Assembly (NCBI GenBank): GCA_016285455.1
Contig: JAEEQS010000010.1
Location: forward strand, 1 to 64,000
Source: Bacteroidales bacterium
Lineage (GTDB): Bacteria > Bacteroidota > Bacteroidia > Bacteroidales > UBA932
Direction of reading: 5' to 3'
DNA length: 64,000 bases
The notes below the pieces were generated by a model that did no database searches, was not told where the DNA came from, and worked only from the letters and a program-made list of their open reading frames with translations. Position numbers and translations under genes: made by a program. This document shows positions 50,835-61,885 of this stretch, piece after piece. Positions within the stretch are counted from its first letter, which is position 1; every line of letters starts with the position of its first letter.

Positions 50835-53306
50835 TTACACGAAGGCGAAGGCCTTGGAGACGGCAAAGGCTACAATCCAGGCAAGGATGAGGGTGTAGCA
50901 GACGGTGAAGATGGCCCATTTCCAGCTGCCGGTTTCTGTCTTGATGGCGCCGATTGTGGCAACGCAAGGGAAGTAGATAAGAGTGAAGACCATAAAGGCA
51001 AGGGCTACGGCCGGAGTAAGGACATTTGCAATGATGAGCTCTCCGTTAACGGTGTAGAGCATATTCATTGTGCTGACCACGATCTCCTTGGCAGCCATTC
51101 CGCTAAGAAGGGAAACGCTTTCCTGCCAGTGGAAGCCCAGAGGAGAGAGAATCGGGGCTATGAAGTTTCCGATCATTGCCAGATAGGAATGCTCCAGCCT
51201 TGCTGCCGGATCAGGATCGCAGGTCGGGAAGTAGCTCAAGGCCCAGACAATAAGGGTTCCGACAAGGATAATGGTAGCGATCTTCTTCAGGTATTGCTTG
51301 CCTTTGTCCCAGGTATCTCTCAGAAGGGATTTCCAGGTAGGAATCCTGTATGGAGGAAGCTCCATCACGAACGGAGTCTCGTCTGAGTTGAAAAGCGCCT
51401 TGCTGAAAATCTTTGCCATAAGAGCGGCAAGGAGAACTCCGCCAAGATAGATGCAGAAGATTACTAGACCGGCATTTTTGGGGAAGAAGATTCCTGCAAG
51501 CAGAAGGTAGATAGGAAGCCTTGCGTTGCAGCTCATAAGCGGGTTGATGAGGATGGTAATCATCCTGGCGTTGCGGTTCTCAATGGTACGGGTAGCCATA
51601 ACCGCCGGAACGTTGCAGCCAAAGCCCATCATAAGCGGAATGAAGCTTCTTCCGTGAAGGCCTATCAGGTGCATCAGCTTGTCCATAATGAAAGCAGCCC
51701 TGGCCATATAGCCGGTAGCCTCCAGAATAGAGATGAAGAAGAAGAGTATCAGGATGTTAGGCAGGAAGACAAGTACGCCGCCCACTCCCGTAATTATGCC
51801 GTCTACAATCAGGTCTTTCAGCCAGCCGTCGCTCATAAGCTCTCCAACTTTCTCACCGAGCCAGCCAACTCCGGCGTCTATCCAGTCCATCGGATACTGG
51901 CCTATGGAGAAAGTAGCCTGGAAAATAAGGTACATCGCAACCAGGAAAATAGGGAAGCCCAGCCAGCGGCTGGTAACGATGTTGTCAATTTTTTCGGAGA
52001 GGGTTTTGCCGGGTTTTCTTTCTCCTCTGCGATAGGTTTCTCTAAGGGCTCCGTCTATGAAGCCGTACTTGGCATCCATTATGGCGTTTTCAGGACTGTC
52101 GCCGAGCTCCCTCTCTATTGTTTTTGCCTCGCGGTCTCTGACGGCTAAGATTTCCTCTTTGTTGGAGAAGGTGTCCAGAATCCGTTCTATCTCCCTGTCT
52201 TTCTGGAGGATACGCAAGGCTATGTAACGAGGTGTGAACTCGTCCATAGCGTTAGGGTTCTTGTAGATGACTTCCCTTATGGCGTCTATGCTCTTTTCTA
52301 TAACCGGGCCATGGTTAACGTGGATGTGCTTGAGGATGCTGTGAATGGAATCCTGAGAGCTGGTCTTTCCCTTTCTGGAGTTTTGGAGTGGATATTTTCC
52401 TGAAGCATCTGTGCTGGAAACCTCGTCTCCCTCTTCGTAGAGTTCTATAATTGTGCTGAAAAGCTCAGCGATGCCCCTGCCGTTTACCGATACCGTTGGA
52501 ACCATAGGAACACCGAGCAGCTTTTCCAGCTCCTTGTAGTCCAGGGCGTCTCCCCTGTGCTCCAGCTCGTCGTACATATTCAGGGCAATGACCATCCTCA
52601 GGTTCATATCTATAAGCTGGGTGGTCAGGAAAAGATTTCTCTCCAGGTTGGAGGAATCCACCACGTTGAGTATGACATCAGGCTTGTCGTTGATTAAGGT
52701 GTGCCTTACGTATTTTTCCTCTGGACTGTAGGCGGAGATTGAATAAGTGCCGGGAAGGTCTATCAGGTTGAAGCGGTAACCCTTGAAATACATCTTGCCC
52801 CTTACGGCATCCACGGTAACTCCTGAGTAGTTTCCTACTCTCTGGTGGCTTCCGCTGGCGCGGTTGAAAAGGCTGGTTTTGCCGCAGTTGGGATTGCCCA
52901 CAAGCGCCACGGTGATTTCCTTGCTCTTTTCCCTGGCTCCGCGATAAAGGGCGTCTTCCTCTTCTGTGGTGTGCTGAAGGGAATCCCTGAACTTGCAGTT
53001 TGATTCAGAGCAGCCGATGCAGCTGGGAATGAAGTTTCCGGTCCTGGGGTTATGCTCCTTGGCAAGGTGCTCGGCCTCTTCCACGGAAATGACTTCTATC
53101 TGAGACGCTTCGCTGAGCCTCAGGGAAACGTTGTAGCCCATTATCTGATATTCAACGGGATCCTGCAGGGGAGCCTTGTGGACCACTTCCACCTTCTTTC
53201 CCTGGATAAAGCCCATCTCAATAATCCTCTTGCGGAAGCCTCCGTGGCCCCGGACCTTGACGATGACGCCTCTTTCACCCGTGTTCAGATCGCTGAGTTT
53301 GCCCAT
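50835..53306 (-). CDS. feoB: FeoA-FeoB fusion, ferrous iron transporter
   Basis: An 823-residue protein. Residues about 1-75 are a FeoA-like SH3 domain (LNTGERGVIVKVRGHGGFRKRI). Then comes a FeoB G-protein domain with P-loop GNPNCGKTS (near 137-145) and IDLPGTYS, a cytosolic helical bundle, and a membrane domain with two Gate regions (GCNVPAVMATRT and FPCVATIGAIKTE). It imports Fe2+ across the inner membrane. Fusion of the two subunits is common in Bacteroidota. The short palindrome upstream at 53314-53339 may regulate it. Confidence 0.93.
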   Translation of the reverse strand: MGKLSDLNTGERGVIVKVRGHGGFRKRIIEMGFIQGKKVEVVHKAPLQDPVEYQIMGYNVSLRLSEASQIEVISVEEAEHLAKEHNPRTGNFIPSCIGCSESNCKFRDSLQHTTEEEDALYRGAREKSKEITVALVGNPNCGKTSLFNRASGSHQRVGNYSGVTVDAVRGKMYFKGYRFNLIDLPGTYSISAYSPEEKYVRHTLINDKPDVILNVVDSSNLERNLFLTTQLIDMNLRMVIALNMYDELEHRGDALDYKELEKLLGVPMVPTVSVNGRGIAELFSTIIELYEEGDEVSSTDASGKYPLQNSRKGKTSSQDSIHSILKHIHVNHGPVIEKSIDAIREVIYKNPNAMDEFTPRYIALRILQKDREIERILDTFSNKEEILAVRDREAKTIERELGDSPENAIMDAKYGFIDGALRETYRRGERKPGKTLSEKIDNIVTSRWLGFPIFLVAMYLIFQATFSIGQYPMDWIDAGVGWLGEKVGELMSDGWLKDLIVDGIITGVGGVLVFLPNILILFFFISILEATGYMARAAFIMDKLMHLIGLHGRSFIPLMMGFGCNVPAVMATRTIENRNARMITILINPLMSCNARLPIYLLLAGIFFPKNAGLVIFCIYLGGVLLAALMAKIFSKALFNSDETPFVMELPPYRIPTWKSLLRDTWDKGKQYLKKIATIILVGTLIVWALSYFPTCDPDPAARLEHSYLAMIGNFIAPILSPLGFHWQESVSLLSGMAAKEIVVSTMNMLYTVNGELIIANVLTPAVALAFMVFTLIYFPCVATIGAIKTETGSWKWAIFTVCYTLILAWIVAFAVSKAFAFV

Positions 53307-53313
53307 AAAAATA

Positions 53314-53339
53314 GCAGCGCCGATTTTTTTCAGCGCTGC
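53314..53339 (-). promoter_or_regulatory. Inverted repeat upstream of feoAB
   Basis: GCAGCGC and GCGCTGC are perfect complements with a 12-base T-rich spacer, seven bases before the feoAB start codon. It could be an operator, a leader hairpin, or the terminator of an upstream transcript. Confidence 0.5.
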
Positions 53340-53391
53340 AAAGGTAATGCAATTAGCCTATGATGTCCATACCCAGTTTTGGGTATGTCTT

Positions 53392-55104
53392 CTAGTAGGT
53401 CTTTTCGTCCATAGGTATAGGCTCCATCTCCTTGGCTATGGCATCCAGCCATTTCTGAGGATAGCCAGGCTGGGCCGGCATAACTATGTTGTCCTCATTA
53501 TGGATGGTCTGGAAGCTTCCGTCTGGATTCTGCTTCTTGATGTTGCCGTCCATATACTTGACAAGAAGATATTCGTCGAGTTTCTTGAACCGCTTGAACA
53601 TCCTGTCAGCAAACATATTGGACCAGTCTGTCAGGTAGGCTTTTACCTTCTGCTCGTCTTTGCTCTCTTTTAGAATTCTCTGGGCGTTGGCGTCTATTTC
53701 CGGAATTATCCTCAGGGCTCCGTTTTCGTGCTCGTCTATGGCGGCCCTGACTTCAGGGGCTATGTCCATATAGCGGCTGTAGGCAAAGTTGGCTATGCGG
53801 TTGAAGAGCCAGAAAGCGGAGGTTTCAGAGTATTTGGTCATGCTGCCGTTTCCAACCCTGAAGCAAAGCGGAGCCTCCAGGCCGCTGGAATAAACCGGAG
53901 TGAGAGAACTGGTGGCGGTATCGTCTACTCCAAACCAGATGATTCCTCCAATGATATCCGGAAGCCATCCTCTGGCCTGGCCGAGAAGCCAGAATCCGGT
54001 CTGCTGGGTAGCAACAGATCTTTCAAATTCGTATTTCTTGCCGTCTGAAACAAAAGACATAGGCCTCCATCTGTAAGGGTTCTGATAAGGGCCGGCGCCA
54101 AGGTCATAGCGGAAATCAAACGGAGTGTCTTCAAAGTGGTCTCTCATTGCGTCTGCAACATCCTTTACCGTAAGCGGATGAGAAGGCTTTATGTACAGAG
54201 GCATTTTGTTGGCAGGATTCTTTCCTGCAGCGTAATCTACATAGAAAGAAGCGTCTTTGTCTCCAATCTTTCCGCCGCCGAGGATGTTGAAGAAGCTCCA
54301 TACTCTGGTTTCGCAGCCCCTAAGGGTACCAAAGCTTGCTGGAGCAAAGGCATCGCAGAAACTGAACTCGTTGTCCGGCCCGTCGTAATAGCCGTTTTCC
54401 TTGGCAAACTTGACTATATCTTTGGAATACAGGCAGTTTTCGGGATCGTTGAGCGGGAATGTGGAGATTCTGGAGCAGTTGGCGTGGCCGGAAATGTAGC
54501 CGTCTGGAATACGGATAGCCACCCAGTTTGCTCCCTTGTTCAGGTTCTTTCCGTCTTTGCCCCGCTTTACACCCTTGCCCACAATTTCCATTATCCAGGC
54601 CTCGTCTTTGTCTGCTATGGAGAAACTTTCACCTTCTGAGCAGTATCCGTAGGTTTCCATAAACCAGGCTATGGTCTTGATGGCTTCCCTTGCGGTCTTT
54701 GCTCTCTGGAGGGTAAGGTAGATGATGGATCCGTAGTCTATGCCTCCGGTAGTGTCTACCAGAGACTCCAGGCCGCCGAATGTGGTCTCTGTTATGATGA
54801 GCTGGAACTCGTTCATATTTCCCATCGTGGAATAAGTCCTGGAAACCTGCGGAATATCCATTATGTAACGTCCGGAATCCCACTCGTAGACTTTGATCAT
54901 AGTGCCTTTAGGCCAAAGGCCTCCGTTGTGGTGGTAGAGCTCTCCGTACTGGGTATGGGAGTCTGCGGCGTAGGTCACCATTACGCTTCCGTCTTTGGAC
55001 GCGCCCTTGGTAACGATGATGTTGGTGCAGGCCTCAGAGATTTGAGCGCTTCCCAGACTCAGCAGCGCAGCTGCCATCGCGATAATACTGATTCTGTATT
55101 TCAT
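53392..55104 (-). CDS. C69-family dipeptidase (Ntn hydrolase)
   Basis: About 570 residues from MKYRISIIAMAA at 55104. After the signal peptide, EAC-TNIIVTKGASKDGS provides the N-terminal nucleophile Cys of peptidase family C69 after processing. SHTQYGELYHH and the rest of the family pattern follow. It degrades dipeptides in the periplasm. A TATCTTTA box lies at about 55148-55155 on the minus strand. Confidence 0.85.
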   Translation of the reverse strand: MKYRISIIAMAAALLSLGSAQISEACTNIIVTKGASKDGSVMVTYAADSHTQYGELYHHNGGLWPKGTMIKVYEWDSGRYIMDIPQVSRTYSTMGNMNEFQLIITETTFGGLESLVDTTGGIDYGSIIYLTLQRAKTAREAIKTIAWFMETYGYCSEGESFSIADKDEAWIMEIVGKGVKRGKDGKNLNKGANWVAIRIPDGYISGHANCSRISTFPLNDPENCLYSKDIVKFAKENGYYDGPDNEFSFCDAFAPASFGTLRGCETRVWSFFNILGGGKIGDKDASFYVDYAAGKNPANKMPLYIKPSHPLTVKDVADAMRDHFEDTPFDFRYDLGAGPYQNPYRWRPMSFVSDGKKYEFERSVATQQTGFWLLGQARGWLPDIIGGIIWFGVDDTATSSLTPVYSSGLEAPLCFRVGNGSMTKYSETSAFWLFNRIANFAYSRYMDIAPEVRAAIDEHENGALRIIPEIDANAQRILKESKDEQKVKAYLTDWSNMFADRMFKRFKKLDEYLLVKYMDGNIKKQNPDGSFQTIHNEDNIVMPAQPGYPQKWLDAIAKEMEPIPMDEKTY

Positions 55105-55166
55105 AATTTTAATAACTTTGTTTCGCATTATTTTTGCATTAGCGGAGTAAAGATACAATTTTAAAT

Positions 55167-55601
55167 ATGAAAAAGATTATACTTCTCTCAGCGATATTCT
55201 TCCTGGCACTGGGAAGCGTGTCTTCTTTTGCGCAGAACAGCGACAAGCAGCCGACACCGGAGGAGATGGCCGAAAAGGAAACCAAGAATCTGGCCAAGAG
55301 ACTTAATTTGACGGAAGCCCAGGAGTTTTACGTAGACTCCATCTTAGTGGCAAACTATGTGGGAGTTGTGGCGGCTCTGGAAGATCTGAAGAACTCTGGA
55401 ATGCAGGATCCTGAGACCTACCGCAGAGTCAACGAACAATGGCAGCAGAAGAATCTGGCAGCTTTGAAAAAAGTTCTGGACGAGCAGCAATATATCGGGT
55501 ACTTGCGCTACATAGGCAAGGGCAAGGATTACAAGAAGGGCAAAGACGGCAAATGGTATCTGAAATCCGAACTCAAGAAGCAGAATAAGAATTCTCAATA
55601 G
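55167..55601 (+). CDS. Periplasmic helical protein, Spy/DUF4890-like
   Basis: A 144-residue protein with a signal peptide (ending SSFAQ) and helical, charged mature part (EMAEKETKNLAKRLNLTEAQ), the pattern of Spy-like or DUF4890 chaperone-like proteins. It is divergent from the C69 peptidase gene. Its 3' end overlaps the CdaA gene's 3' end by 29 bases in convergent orientation. Confidence 0.65.
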   Translation: MKKIILLSAIFFLALGSVSSFAQNSDKQPTPEEMAEKETKNLAKRLNLTEAQEFYVDSILVANYVGVVAALEDLKNSGMQDPETYRRVNEQWQQKNLAALKKVLDEQQYIGYLRYIGKGKDYKKGKDGKWYLKSELKKQNKNSQ

Positions 55602-56358
55602 CGAGCCTGAGCTCCGTGATGGAGTTTATGGTCTTGATTTCCCCATCTTTTACAAAAGAGATGCCTCCGGTTTCTTCTGAAACCACTATTGCCGTGGCAT
55701 CTGTCTGTTCGGTAACGCCAGCAGCTGCCCTGTGGCGCATTCCGTATTGTGGCGGAATGTTCTGGTTGTCAGACATAGGCAGGGTGCATCTTGCCGCAAT
55801 CAGGCGGTTGGTATCCATCACCAGCGCCCCGTCGTGAAGAGGTGAGTTCTTGAAAAAGAGATTCTCTATGAGCCTGCGGTTTATAGCGGCGTCTATCCTG
55901 TCTCCGGTTTCCGTAACGCTTTCAAGCGGAGATCGGTGAACCATAACTATAAGAGCTCCAGTTTTGGTCTCGGACATTTTTCTGACGGCCTGGGTAAGTT
56001 CGTCCAAGGTGGTCAGCGGAACGCTTTTGCTGTTGCTGCCAAAAAGCGTGCGTGTAAGGAAATTGCTGTTGCGCTGGAAAGAGTTGTTTCCAAAATGTAT
56101 GAGGAACCTTCTGATTTCCTGCTGGAAAATAATAATCAGGGCAAGCACTCCCACTCCCAGAACCTGGCCCATAATGGCGCTCATAAGTTCCATATGAAGA
56201 GTCTTGACCACCAGCCAGAAGAAATAGAGTATGATAATGCCAATGAATATACTCATAGCGGCCGTTCCTCGTATCAGCTTGTAAATCTGATAGATGAGCA
56301 ACCCCACAAGAAGGATGTCTATAATGTCTATGAGATGTATGTTTATGAAATCCAGCAT
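55573..56358 (-). CDS. cdaA: Diadenylate cyclase CdaA
   Basis: A 261-residue membrane protein with three N-terminal transmembrane helices, then the DAC domain with DGALVMDTN and RHRAAAG motifs. It makes cyclic di-AMP, a messenger for osmotic and cell-wall control. Overlaps the end of the convergent Spy-like gene. Confidence 0.92.
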   Translation of the reverse strand: MLDFINIHLIDIIDILLVGLLIYQIYKLIRGTAAMSIFIGIIILYFFWLVVKTLHMELMSAIMGQVLGVGVLALIIIFQQEIRRFLIHFGNNSFQRNSNFLTRTLFGSNSKSVPLTTLDELTQAVRKMSETKTGALIVMVHRSPLESVTETGDRIDAAINRRLIENLFFKNSPLHDGALVMDTNRLIAARCTLPMSDNQNIPPQYGMRHRAAAGVTEQTDATAIVVSEETGGISFVKDGEIKTINSITELRLAIENSYSAS

Positions 56359-56403
56359 AAAATGGCATTCTTTCCGCCGGCAAATGTAATAAAAACGGAG
56401 GAA

Positions 56404-57135
56404 CTAAGGGACTGCGGCTAGAGTGGCAATGCTGATTCTGCATTTGATGGACTCGGCAAGCAGGCTGGCGCAGGCATCCAGGGTTGCGCCTGTAGTCAAA
56501 ACGTCATCAATGATTAAGAAATGCGGAATAGTGTTATTTTCAGCTAATTGCAAGGCTTTTTCAGGGTTCACGCGGAACGCGTCCCGTACATTCAGCCAGC
56601 GGTCTGCTCTGTCTTTACGGGTTTGGGTGGTCGTGAAATCTTTCCTTTCCAAAAGCCTGGTTTCAATCTTTGCCGCAGGATTCTTTTTTCTCAGCGCCTG
56701 AAGAATACCTCTTCCTATTATCTCAGACTGGTTGTAGCCCCTTTTTCTCTTTTTCCTTCTGTGCAGAGGAACGGGAATAATGTAATCTATACTTTCCTCA
56801 GCAATTACTTCTCCCAGCATTTTTCCCAAACGGATTCCGAGACGGATATTGCCCTTGTACTTAATGGAATAGACTAAATTGCGATATTTGCCTTTGTACA
56901 GGAAAAGGCAGGTGACTTTCTCTATTTGGCATCGGCCCCAGAAGGTCTTGTCTGCAAAAGACGTGTTGGAACTCCAGGTATAGGAAAGTGGAATTTCAGA
57001 AAGGCAAATAGTGCATATTCCGCTTTCAAAGGATTCCAGAGGCCTTGAACAGCAGACGCACTCTCTCCTTATGAAAAAATCTGCCAGGCTTCTTGCCCAA
57101 GACAGCAGATCCTTTTTAAGTCTCTCTTTCAGCAT
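56404..57135 (-). CDS. ComF-family phosphoribosyltransferase-like protein
   Basis: About 243 residues from MLKERLKKDLL at 57135 (a longer start at 57234 would overlap the divergent PHP gene). An N-terminal zinc-ribbon (CVCCSRPL ... CTICLSEIP) and a C-terminal PRPP-binding loop FLIIDDVLTTGATLDAC are present. ComF proteins take part in DNA uptake or handling of single strands in competence; function here unproven. Confidence 0.85.
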   Translation of the reverse strand: MLKERLKKDLLSWARSLADFFIRRECVCCSRPLESFESGICTICLSEIPLSYTWSSNTSFADKTFWGRCQIEKVTCLFLYKGKYRNLVYSIKYKGNIRLGIRLGKMLGEVIAEESIDYIIPVPLHRRKKRKRGYNQSEIIGRGILQALRKKNPAAKIETRLLERKDFTTTQTRKDRADRWLNVRDAFRVNPEKALQLAENNTIPHFLIIDDVLTTGATLDACASLLAESIKCRISIATLAAVP

Positions 57136-57200
57136 CACGGGGGAAAGTTGGCAAGAAATAAGTATTTTTGCACGCCAAACGGTAAAATTGACTCTTTTGC

Positions 57201-58025
57201 ATGAGGTTTTTTGTTGATACGCATACTCATTCACAGTTTTCTCCGGACAGCAAGGCTACGGTAGAGGATCTTCTCCTGCAGGCGAAAAAGTGCGGAGCGG
57301 CTGGAGTTTGCATAACAGACCATCTGGACCTGGACGCTCCCAGAGATCCGGGACTGTTTGTGTTTGACATTAAAACCCAGCAAGAGGAAATAAAAGATAA
57401 AAACCTCCAAATCTTTCCTGACGGATCCTGTAAAGTCCTCAAAGGTATTGAGATAGGGCTGACTCCTGAGAACCTAGCTCATTCCAAAGATTATGTTGCC
57501 GGCCATAGCTTTGATCAGATAATAGCGTCTATACATTTTGTAGACGGCAAAGATCCGTACTACGGAACATATTACCAAGACAAAGATTTCCGTCTGGCTT
57601 ACGGCAGAGTGCTTGAACTTGCTTTCAGAATGGCCAAAGAATTCAGAGATTTTGACATAATGGGCCATTTTGATTTCGTGGCACGTTATGCTCCGTATCA
57701 GGTAAGAGATATCCGGTACAAAGATTTTCCGGATGAATTGGATAGTTTGCTCAAGTTCCTGGCTCAAGAGGGCAAGGCTTTGGAAATCAATACCAAAACT
57801 TATGACTGGCAAAGAGATCATCTTCAGGTGCTGGATAAAGATGTTCTCCGACGCTTCAAGGAACTTGGCGGGGAATTCGTGACTCTGGGAAGCGATTCCC
57901 ATTCTGCAGACCGCATTTGCGACAAGTTTGAAATTTTTGCCGAGATTTGCAGGGAATGCGGATTTGCCCGCCTGACATATTTCGAGAATAGAAAACCGGT
58001 GCTTTACCAATGGAAAACAAGATAG
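57201..58025 (+). CDS. PHP-domain phosphoesterase (histidinol-phosphatase-like)
   Basis: A 274-residue protein with PHP metal-binding motifs DTHTHSQFSP at the N-terminus, ITDHLDLD near residue 39 and SDSHSAD near the C-terminus. Resembles HisK-type histidinol phosphatases, but may act on other phosphoesters. It overlaps mutS2 by 16 bases in the same direction, so they are probably co-transcribed. Confidence 0.85.
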   Translation: MRFFVDTHTHSQFSPDSKATVEDLLLQAKKCGAAGVCITDHLDLDAPRDPGLFVFDIKTQQEEIKDKNLQIFPDGSCKVLKGIEIGLTPENLAHSKDYVAGHSFDQIIASIHFVDGKDPYYGTYYQDKDFRLAYGRVLELAFRMAKEFRDFDIMGHFDFVARYAPYQVRDIRYKDFPDELDSLLKFLAQEGKALEINTKTYDWQRDHLQVLDKDVLRRFKELGGEFVTLGSDSHSADRICDKFEIFAEICRECGFARLTYFENRKPVLYQWKTR

Positions 58026-60496
58026 GATTCGGCTTCATAAGAGAAAAGGTCAAGAACCGCTGCTCAACCTTGTACGCAATGCAAAGGGCTGAGCTGGAGA
58101 CCATTTCTACAGATCCGCAGGAGATAATGCGCCGTCAGTGTCTTGTTGACGAGATGATCCAGATCCGCTCTTTGGAGACCAAGTTCCCGCAAGGCGGATT
58201 TACAGACTGCACAGGTTTTCTTCCGGCTCTGAAAAAGGAAAGCAGTTCCATTTCCGTGGAGAATATGAGAAAGCTGTCTGCCTTTATGGACAATCTAAGG
58301 CAGGTCACTTCTTTCCTGAACGGTACAAAGGAGGGCAAATATCCTTGCCTGAAGGCTTTGGCTCTTCCCATCCAGTATTTTCCAACGGTAAATACCAGAA
58401 TCGGCAACATCCTGGATAAAAACGGAGAGATCAAAGACAATGCTTCGGCTGCCTTGCAGAAGATTTCTTCCGAGCTTCGCCAGGCCCAGAGTTCAGTCAG
58501 CCGCAGGATTGAGTCCATTTTAAAAAGAGCCAAGGCAGACAATATAACAGATGAAGATGCCACCATTTCCGTCCGCGACGGCAAGATGCTCATTCCTGTA
58601 AACGCTACCAGCAAAAGAAGCCTTGCTGGCATAGTCCAAGACGAGAGCGCCAGCGGAAAGACTTTCTTCATAGAGCCGATGGAGGTTGTGGAACTCAACA
58701 ACAACATCCGCCGCCTGATGTTTGACCGCCAGAGGGAAATAGCCAGAATCCTTTTTGAATTCACGGAATTCCTCCGGCCGTATATTCCTGAATTGATGGA
58801 TGGTGCGAGGTTCATAGGTGAAGTGGACTTCATAAGGGCAAAGGCTGAATGCGCTTCTCAAATGAGAGCGGGAATGCCTGTTCTTTCAGAGGACGGAAAC
58901 CTCAGGATCTACGAAGGCAGGCATCCGCTTTTGGAGTCAGCCCTTGAAAGGGAGGGCAAGAAGATAGTTCCGGTGGATCTTTTCCTGACAAAAGACAAGC
59001 ATATCCTGGTGATTTCCGGCCCTAACGCCGGCGGCAAGTCCGTGGCACTGAAGACTGTAGGAATCTTGCAGTATATGTTCCAGTGGGGAATGCCAACCTC
59101 CTGCAGCCAGAAGAGCGAATTCCCTGTCTTTGACAACATCCTGATAGACATCGGAGACCAGCAGAGTCTGGAAAACGACCTTAGTACCTACAGCTCCCAC
59201 CTTCTAAATATGAAAAATCTGCTCAAGGCCGCTTCTTCAAAGACTCTGGTTCTGATAGACGAGTTCGGAAGCGGAACCGAGCCTGCAGCAGGCGGCGCCA
59301 TTGCCCAGACAATCCTTGAGGAACTGGAGGAAAGGGGAACTTACGGAGTGATCACTACCCATTACACCAACCTGAAGGTTTATGCAGAAGGCAGCAAGGG
59401 CGTGGTCAACGGCGCTATGCTTTTTGACAGCGTGAATATTGCTCCGCTCTACAAGCTGGAGATGGGGGTTCCGGGCAATTCCTTCGCTTTTGACCTGGCC
59501 AGGAAGATGGGACTTCCGGAGCATCTTGTAAAGAAGGCTGAGGAAAAGGCCGGAGAAGATTTCATAGATCTTGAAAAGCAGCTCCGAACCATTTCCAAGA
59601 ACCGCCGTAAGCTGGAAGACAAGCTGGCCCGCATCCGCAATACAGACAAGACTCTTGAATCTGTCACCGAGAAGTATTCCAAAGAACTTTCAGACATCCG
59701 CCAGACTAAAAAACAGATAATCGATCAGGCCAAGGAAGAGGCCAAACAGATCATCGCCGAGGCAAACAGGAAGGTAGAGTCCACCATCAAGAAAATCAAG
59801 GAGGCTCAGGCTGAGAAAGAAGCCACCAAGAAAGCCCGCCAGGCCCTGAAGGATGCTGGGCAGAACATAGAAAACAAGGGCCTCAGCGATCAGGACAAGA
59901 AGATTGAGGCCAAGATGAAATCTCTCCAGGAAAGACAAGCCCGCAGAGAAGAAAGAAAGGCCAAGAGAGAAAATAAACAGCCACAAACAAAGGCGGAAGA
60001 GCCTGTAGCCCTGACTCTTGAAGTTGGATCCAAAGTCAAGGTTAATGGCAGCGGCCTGATAGGGGAAGTCATCAAAATCGAGGGCAAGAACGTTACCATT
60101 TCCGTGGGAGACATCACCAGCCGAGTCAAGAAAGATTCAATCACTGTCATATCCAACAAGGAGTTCCAGAGTCAGGCCGCATCTAAACCTTCCTCATCGC
60201 TGAGGAATTACTCCGTAACCTTAGACGAGAGCATCAGCAAGCGCAAACTCTCCTTCAAAGACGAGATAGACATAAGGGGTCAGAGGCTTGAAGAAGCGCT
60301 CATTACAGTTTCCAAATTCATAGATGATGCAACCCTTGTGGGCGCTTCAACGGTAAGAATTCTCCACGGCAAAGGCACCGGAGTCCTCAAGGAAGAAATC
60401 CGCAAATGGCTCAAGACAAATCCGGCCGTTAAAAGTTGCCAAGACGAAGACGTGCGCTTCGGCGGAGCAGGAATAACTGTCGTTGAACTTATCTGA
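58010..60496 (+). CDS. mutS2: Endonuclease MutS2
   Basis: An 828-residue protein. It has a MutS-type ATPase (Walker [11 protein letters not shown] near 338, then [11 protein letters not shown]), a long coiled-coil (about 515-660) and a C-terminal Smr nuclease domain ([12 protein letters not shown], then [11 protein letters not shown]). MutS2 lacks the mismatch-reading domain and suppresses recombination or rescues collided ribosomes. Its last eight bases overlap the convergent metK gene. Confidence 0.94.
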   Translation: MENKIGFGFIREKVKNRCSTLYAMQRAELETISTDPQEIMRRQCLVDEMIQIRSLETKFPQGGFTDCTGFLPALKKESSSISVENMRKLSAFMDNLRQVTSFLNGTKEGKYPCLKALALPIQYFPTVNTRIGNILDKNGEIKDNASAALQKISSELRQAQSSVSRRIESILKRAKADNITDEDATISVRDGKMLIPVNATSKRSLAGIVQDESASGKTFFIEPMEVVELNNNIRRLMFDRQREIARILFEFTEFLRPYIPELMDGARFIGEVDFIRAKAECASQMRAGMPVLSEDGNLRIYEGRHPLLESALEREGKKIVPVDLFLTKDKHILVISGPNAGGKSVALKTVGILQYMFQWGMPTSCSQKSEFPVFDNILIDIGDQQSLENDLSTYSSHLLNMKNLLKAASSKTLVLIDEFGSGTEPAAGGAIAQTILEELEERGTYGVITTHYTNLKVYAEGSKGVVNGAMLFDSVNIAPLYKLEMGVPGNSFAFDLARKMGLPEHLVKKAEEKAGEDFIDLEKQLRTISKNRRKLEDKLARIRNTDKTLESVTEKYSKELSDIRQTKKQIIDQAKEEAKQIIAEANRKVESTIKKIKEAQAEKEATKKARQALKDAGQNIENKGLSDQDKKIEAKMKSLQERQARREERKAKRENKQPQTKAEEPVALTLEVGSKVKVNGSGLIGEVIKIEGKNVTISVGDITSRVKKDSITVISNKEFQSQAASKPSSSLRNYSVTLDESISKRKLSFKDEIDIRGQRLEEALITVSKFIDDATLVGASTVRILHGKGTGVLKEEIRKWLKTNPAVKSCQDEDVRFGGAGITVVELI

Positions 60497-61757
60497 TCCC
60501 GAAATACTGTCTGATCTTATCAACAGAATCTGTCAGCTCCCAGCCGAAGAACTGCACTTTCTTTCTGATTTTCTTGCCATCGCGGAGAAGGGTAATTTCC
60601 TTTGTATAAGGCTTTCTTCCCATATGGCCGTAGGCGGCGCAAGGCTCGTAGATAGGGTTCTTGAGGCCGAATTTCTCTATAATCTTTGCGGGGCGGAGGT
60701 CAAAGATTTTTCCCACTGCCTCGGCGATCTGGCCGTTTGTCAGAGTCTTGCCGTTTCTCTTGACTTTGGCGGTGCCGAAAGTGTTGATGAAAATGCTCAG
60801 AGGCCTAGCCACTCCGATGGCATAGGAAATCTGGATTTGCACCTCGTCTGCCACTCCAGCCGCAACCAGGTTCTTGGCGATGTAGCGGGCGGCATAGGCT
60901 GCGCTGCGGTCTACTTTGCTGGCATCCTTGCCGCTGAGGGCTCCGCCGCCGTGGGCGCCTCTTCCGCCGTAAGTATCAACGATAATCTTCCTTCCGGTAA
61001 GGCCGGTGTCTCCGTGAGGCCCGCCGATTACGAACTTTCCGGTAGGGTTCACATAAAGCTTATAACCTTTGGTGAAGAGCTTTTTAATGTTCTCAGGCAT
61101 CTTCTTGAGCATCCTCGGGATAACGATGTTCTGGACGTCTTCCCTGATTTTTCTGAGCATCTCGCTGTCCTTTGCAAACTCGTCGTGCTGGGTGGAGAGA
61201 ACTATGGTGTGCACCCTTATAGGTTTGCGGTCGTCTGAGTACTCTATGGTGAACTGGCTCTTGGCGTCTGGCCTGAGGTAAGGCATCAGCTTTGTATTCT
61301 TGCGGATATCGGCGAGAGTTATCAGAAGGTTGTGGCTCAGCCATATAGGAAGAGGCATAAGGTCTTCAGTCTCTTTGCAGGCGTATCCGAACATAATGCC
61401 CTGGTCTCCGGCTCCCTGGTCTTCTTCATTTTTGCGGTCTACTCCGCGATTGATATCGTCGCTTTGCTCGTGGAGGGCGGAAAGAATGCCGCAACTGCTG
61501 GCGTCAAACTTGTACTCTGCCTTGGTGTAGCCGATACGCTCGATTACTCTTCTGGCGGTTTTCTGGATGTCTACATACGCTTCCGAACGGACTTCTCCGC
61601 CGATTACTGCAAGACCGGTGCTTACAAAGGTCTCGCAGGCCACTTTACTGCTAGGGTCCTGAATGAGGAACTGGTCTAGTATAGCGTCTGATATCTGGTC
61701 CGCAACTTTGTCTGGATGCCCTTCAGACACTGATTCTGATGTAAATAAATATGCCAT
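60489..61757 (-). CDS. metK: S-adenosylmethionine synthase
   Basis: A 422-residue enzyme that makes S-adenosylmethionine from methionine and ATP. Signature motifs [25 protein letters not shown] and [13 protein letters not shown] are all present. Normal length. The leader on the minus strand contains a probable SAM-responsive riboswitch (61826-61885), consistent with feedback control. Confidence 0.96.
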   Translation of the reverse strand: MAYLFTSESVSEGHPDKVADQISDAILDQFLIQDPSSKVACETFVSTGLAVIGGEVRSEAYVDIQKTARRVIERIGYTKAEYKFDASSCGILSALHEQSDDINRGVDRKNEEDQGAGDQGIMFGYACKETEDLMPLPIWLSHNLLITLADIRKNTKLMPYLRPDAKSQFTIEYSDDRKPIRVHTIVLSTQHDEFAKDSEMLRKIREDVQNIVIPRMLKKMPENIKKLFTKGYKLYVNPTGKFVIGGPHGDTGLTGRKIIVDTYGGRGAHGGGALSGKDASKVDRSAAYAARYIAKNLVAAGVADEVQIQISYAIGVARPLSIFINTFGTAKVKRNGKTLTNGQIAEAVGKIFDLRPAKIIEKFGLKNPIYEPCAAYGHMGRKPYTKEITLLRDGKKIRKKVQFFGWELTDSVDKIRQYFGIR

Positions 61758-61825
61758 AACAATAATATTTTAGTGTTAATGGCGGCTGATCTGACTTAGT
61801 GCTCTGGAAATAGGAAGGAAGAAAT

Positions 61826-61885
61826 TCCGTTCCCCGTTCGTTTTAGCATTTTTTAGCGTGGTTGCAAGCAGTCAAATCTGTCCAC
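61826..61885 (-). promoter_or_regulatory. Probable SAM-II-type riboswitch ahead of metK
   Basis: On the minus strand GATTTGACTGCTTGCAACCA is followed by CGCTAAAAAATGCTAAAAC. The TTGCAA, CGCTAAAA and TGCTAAAA elements match the recalled SAM-II pseudoknot consensus, about 75-130 bases upstream of the metK start. Assigned from memory of the motif; not folded computationally. Confidence 0.6.
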
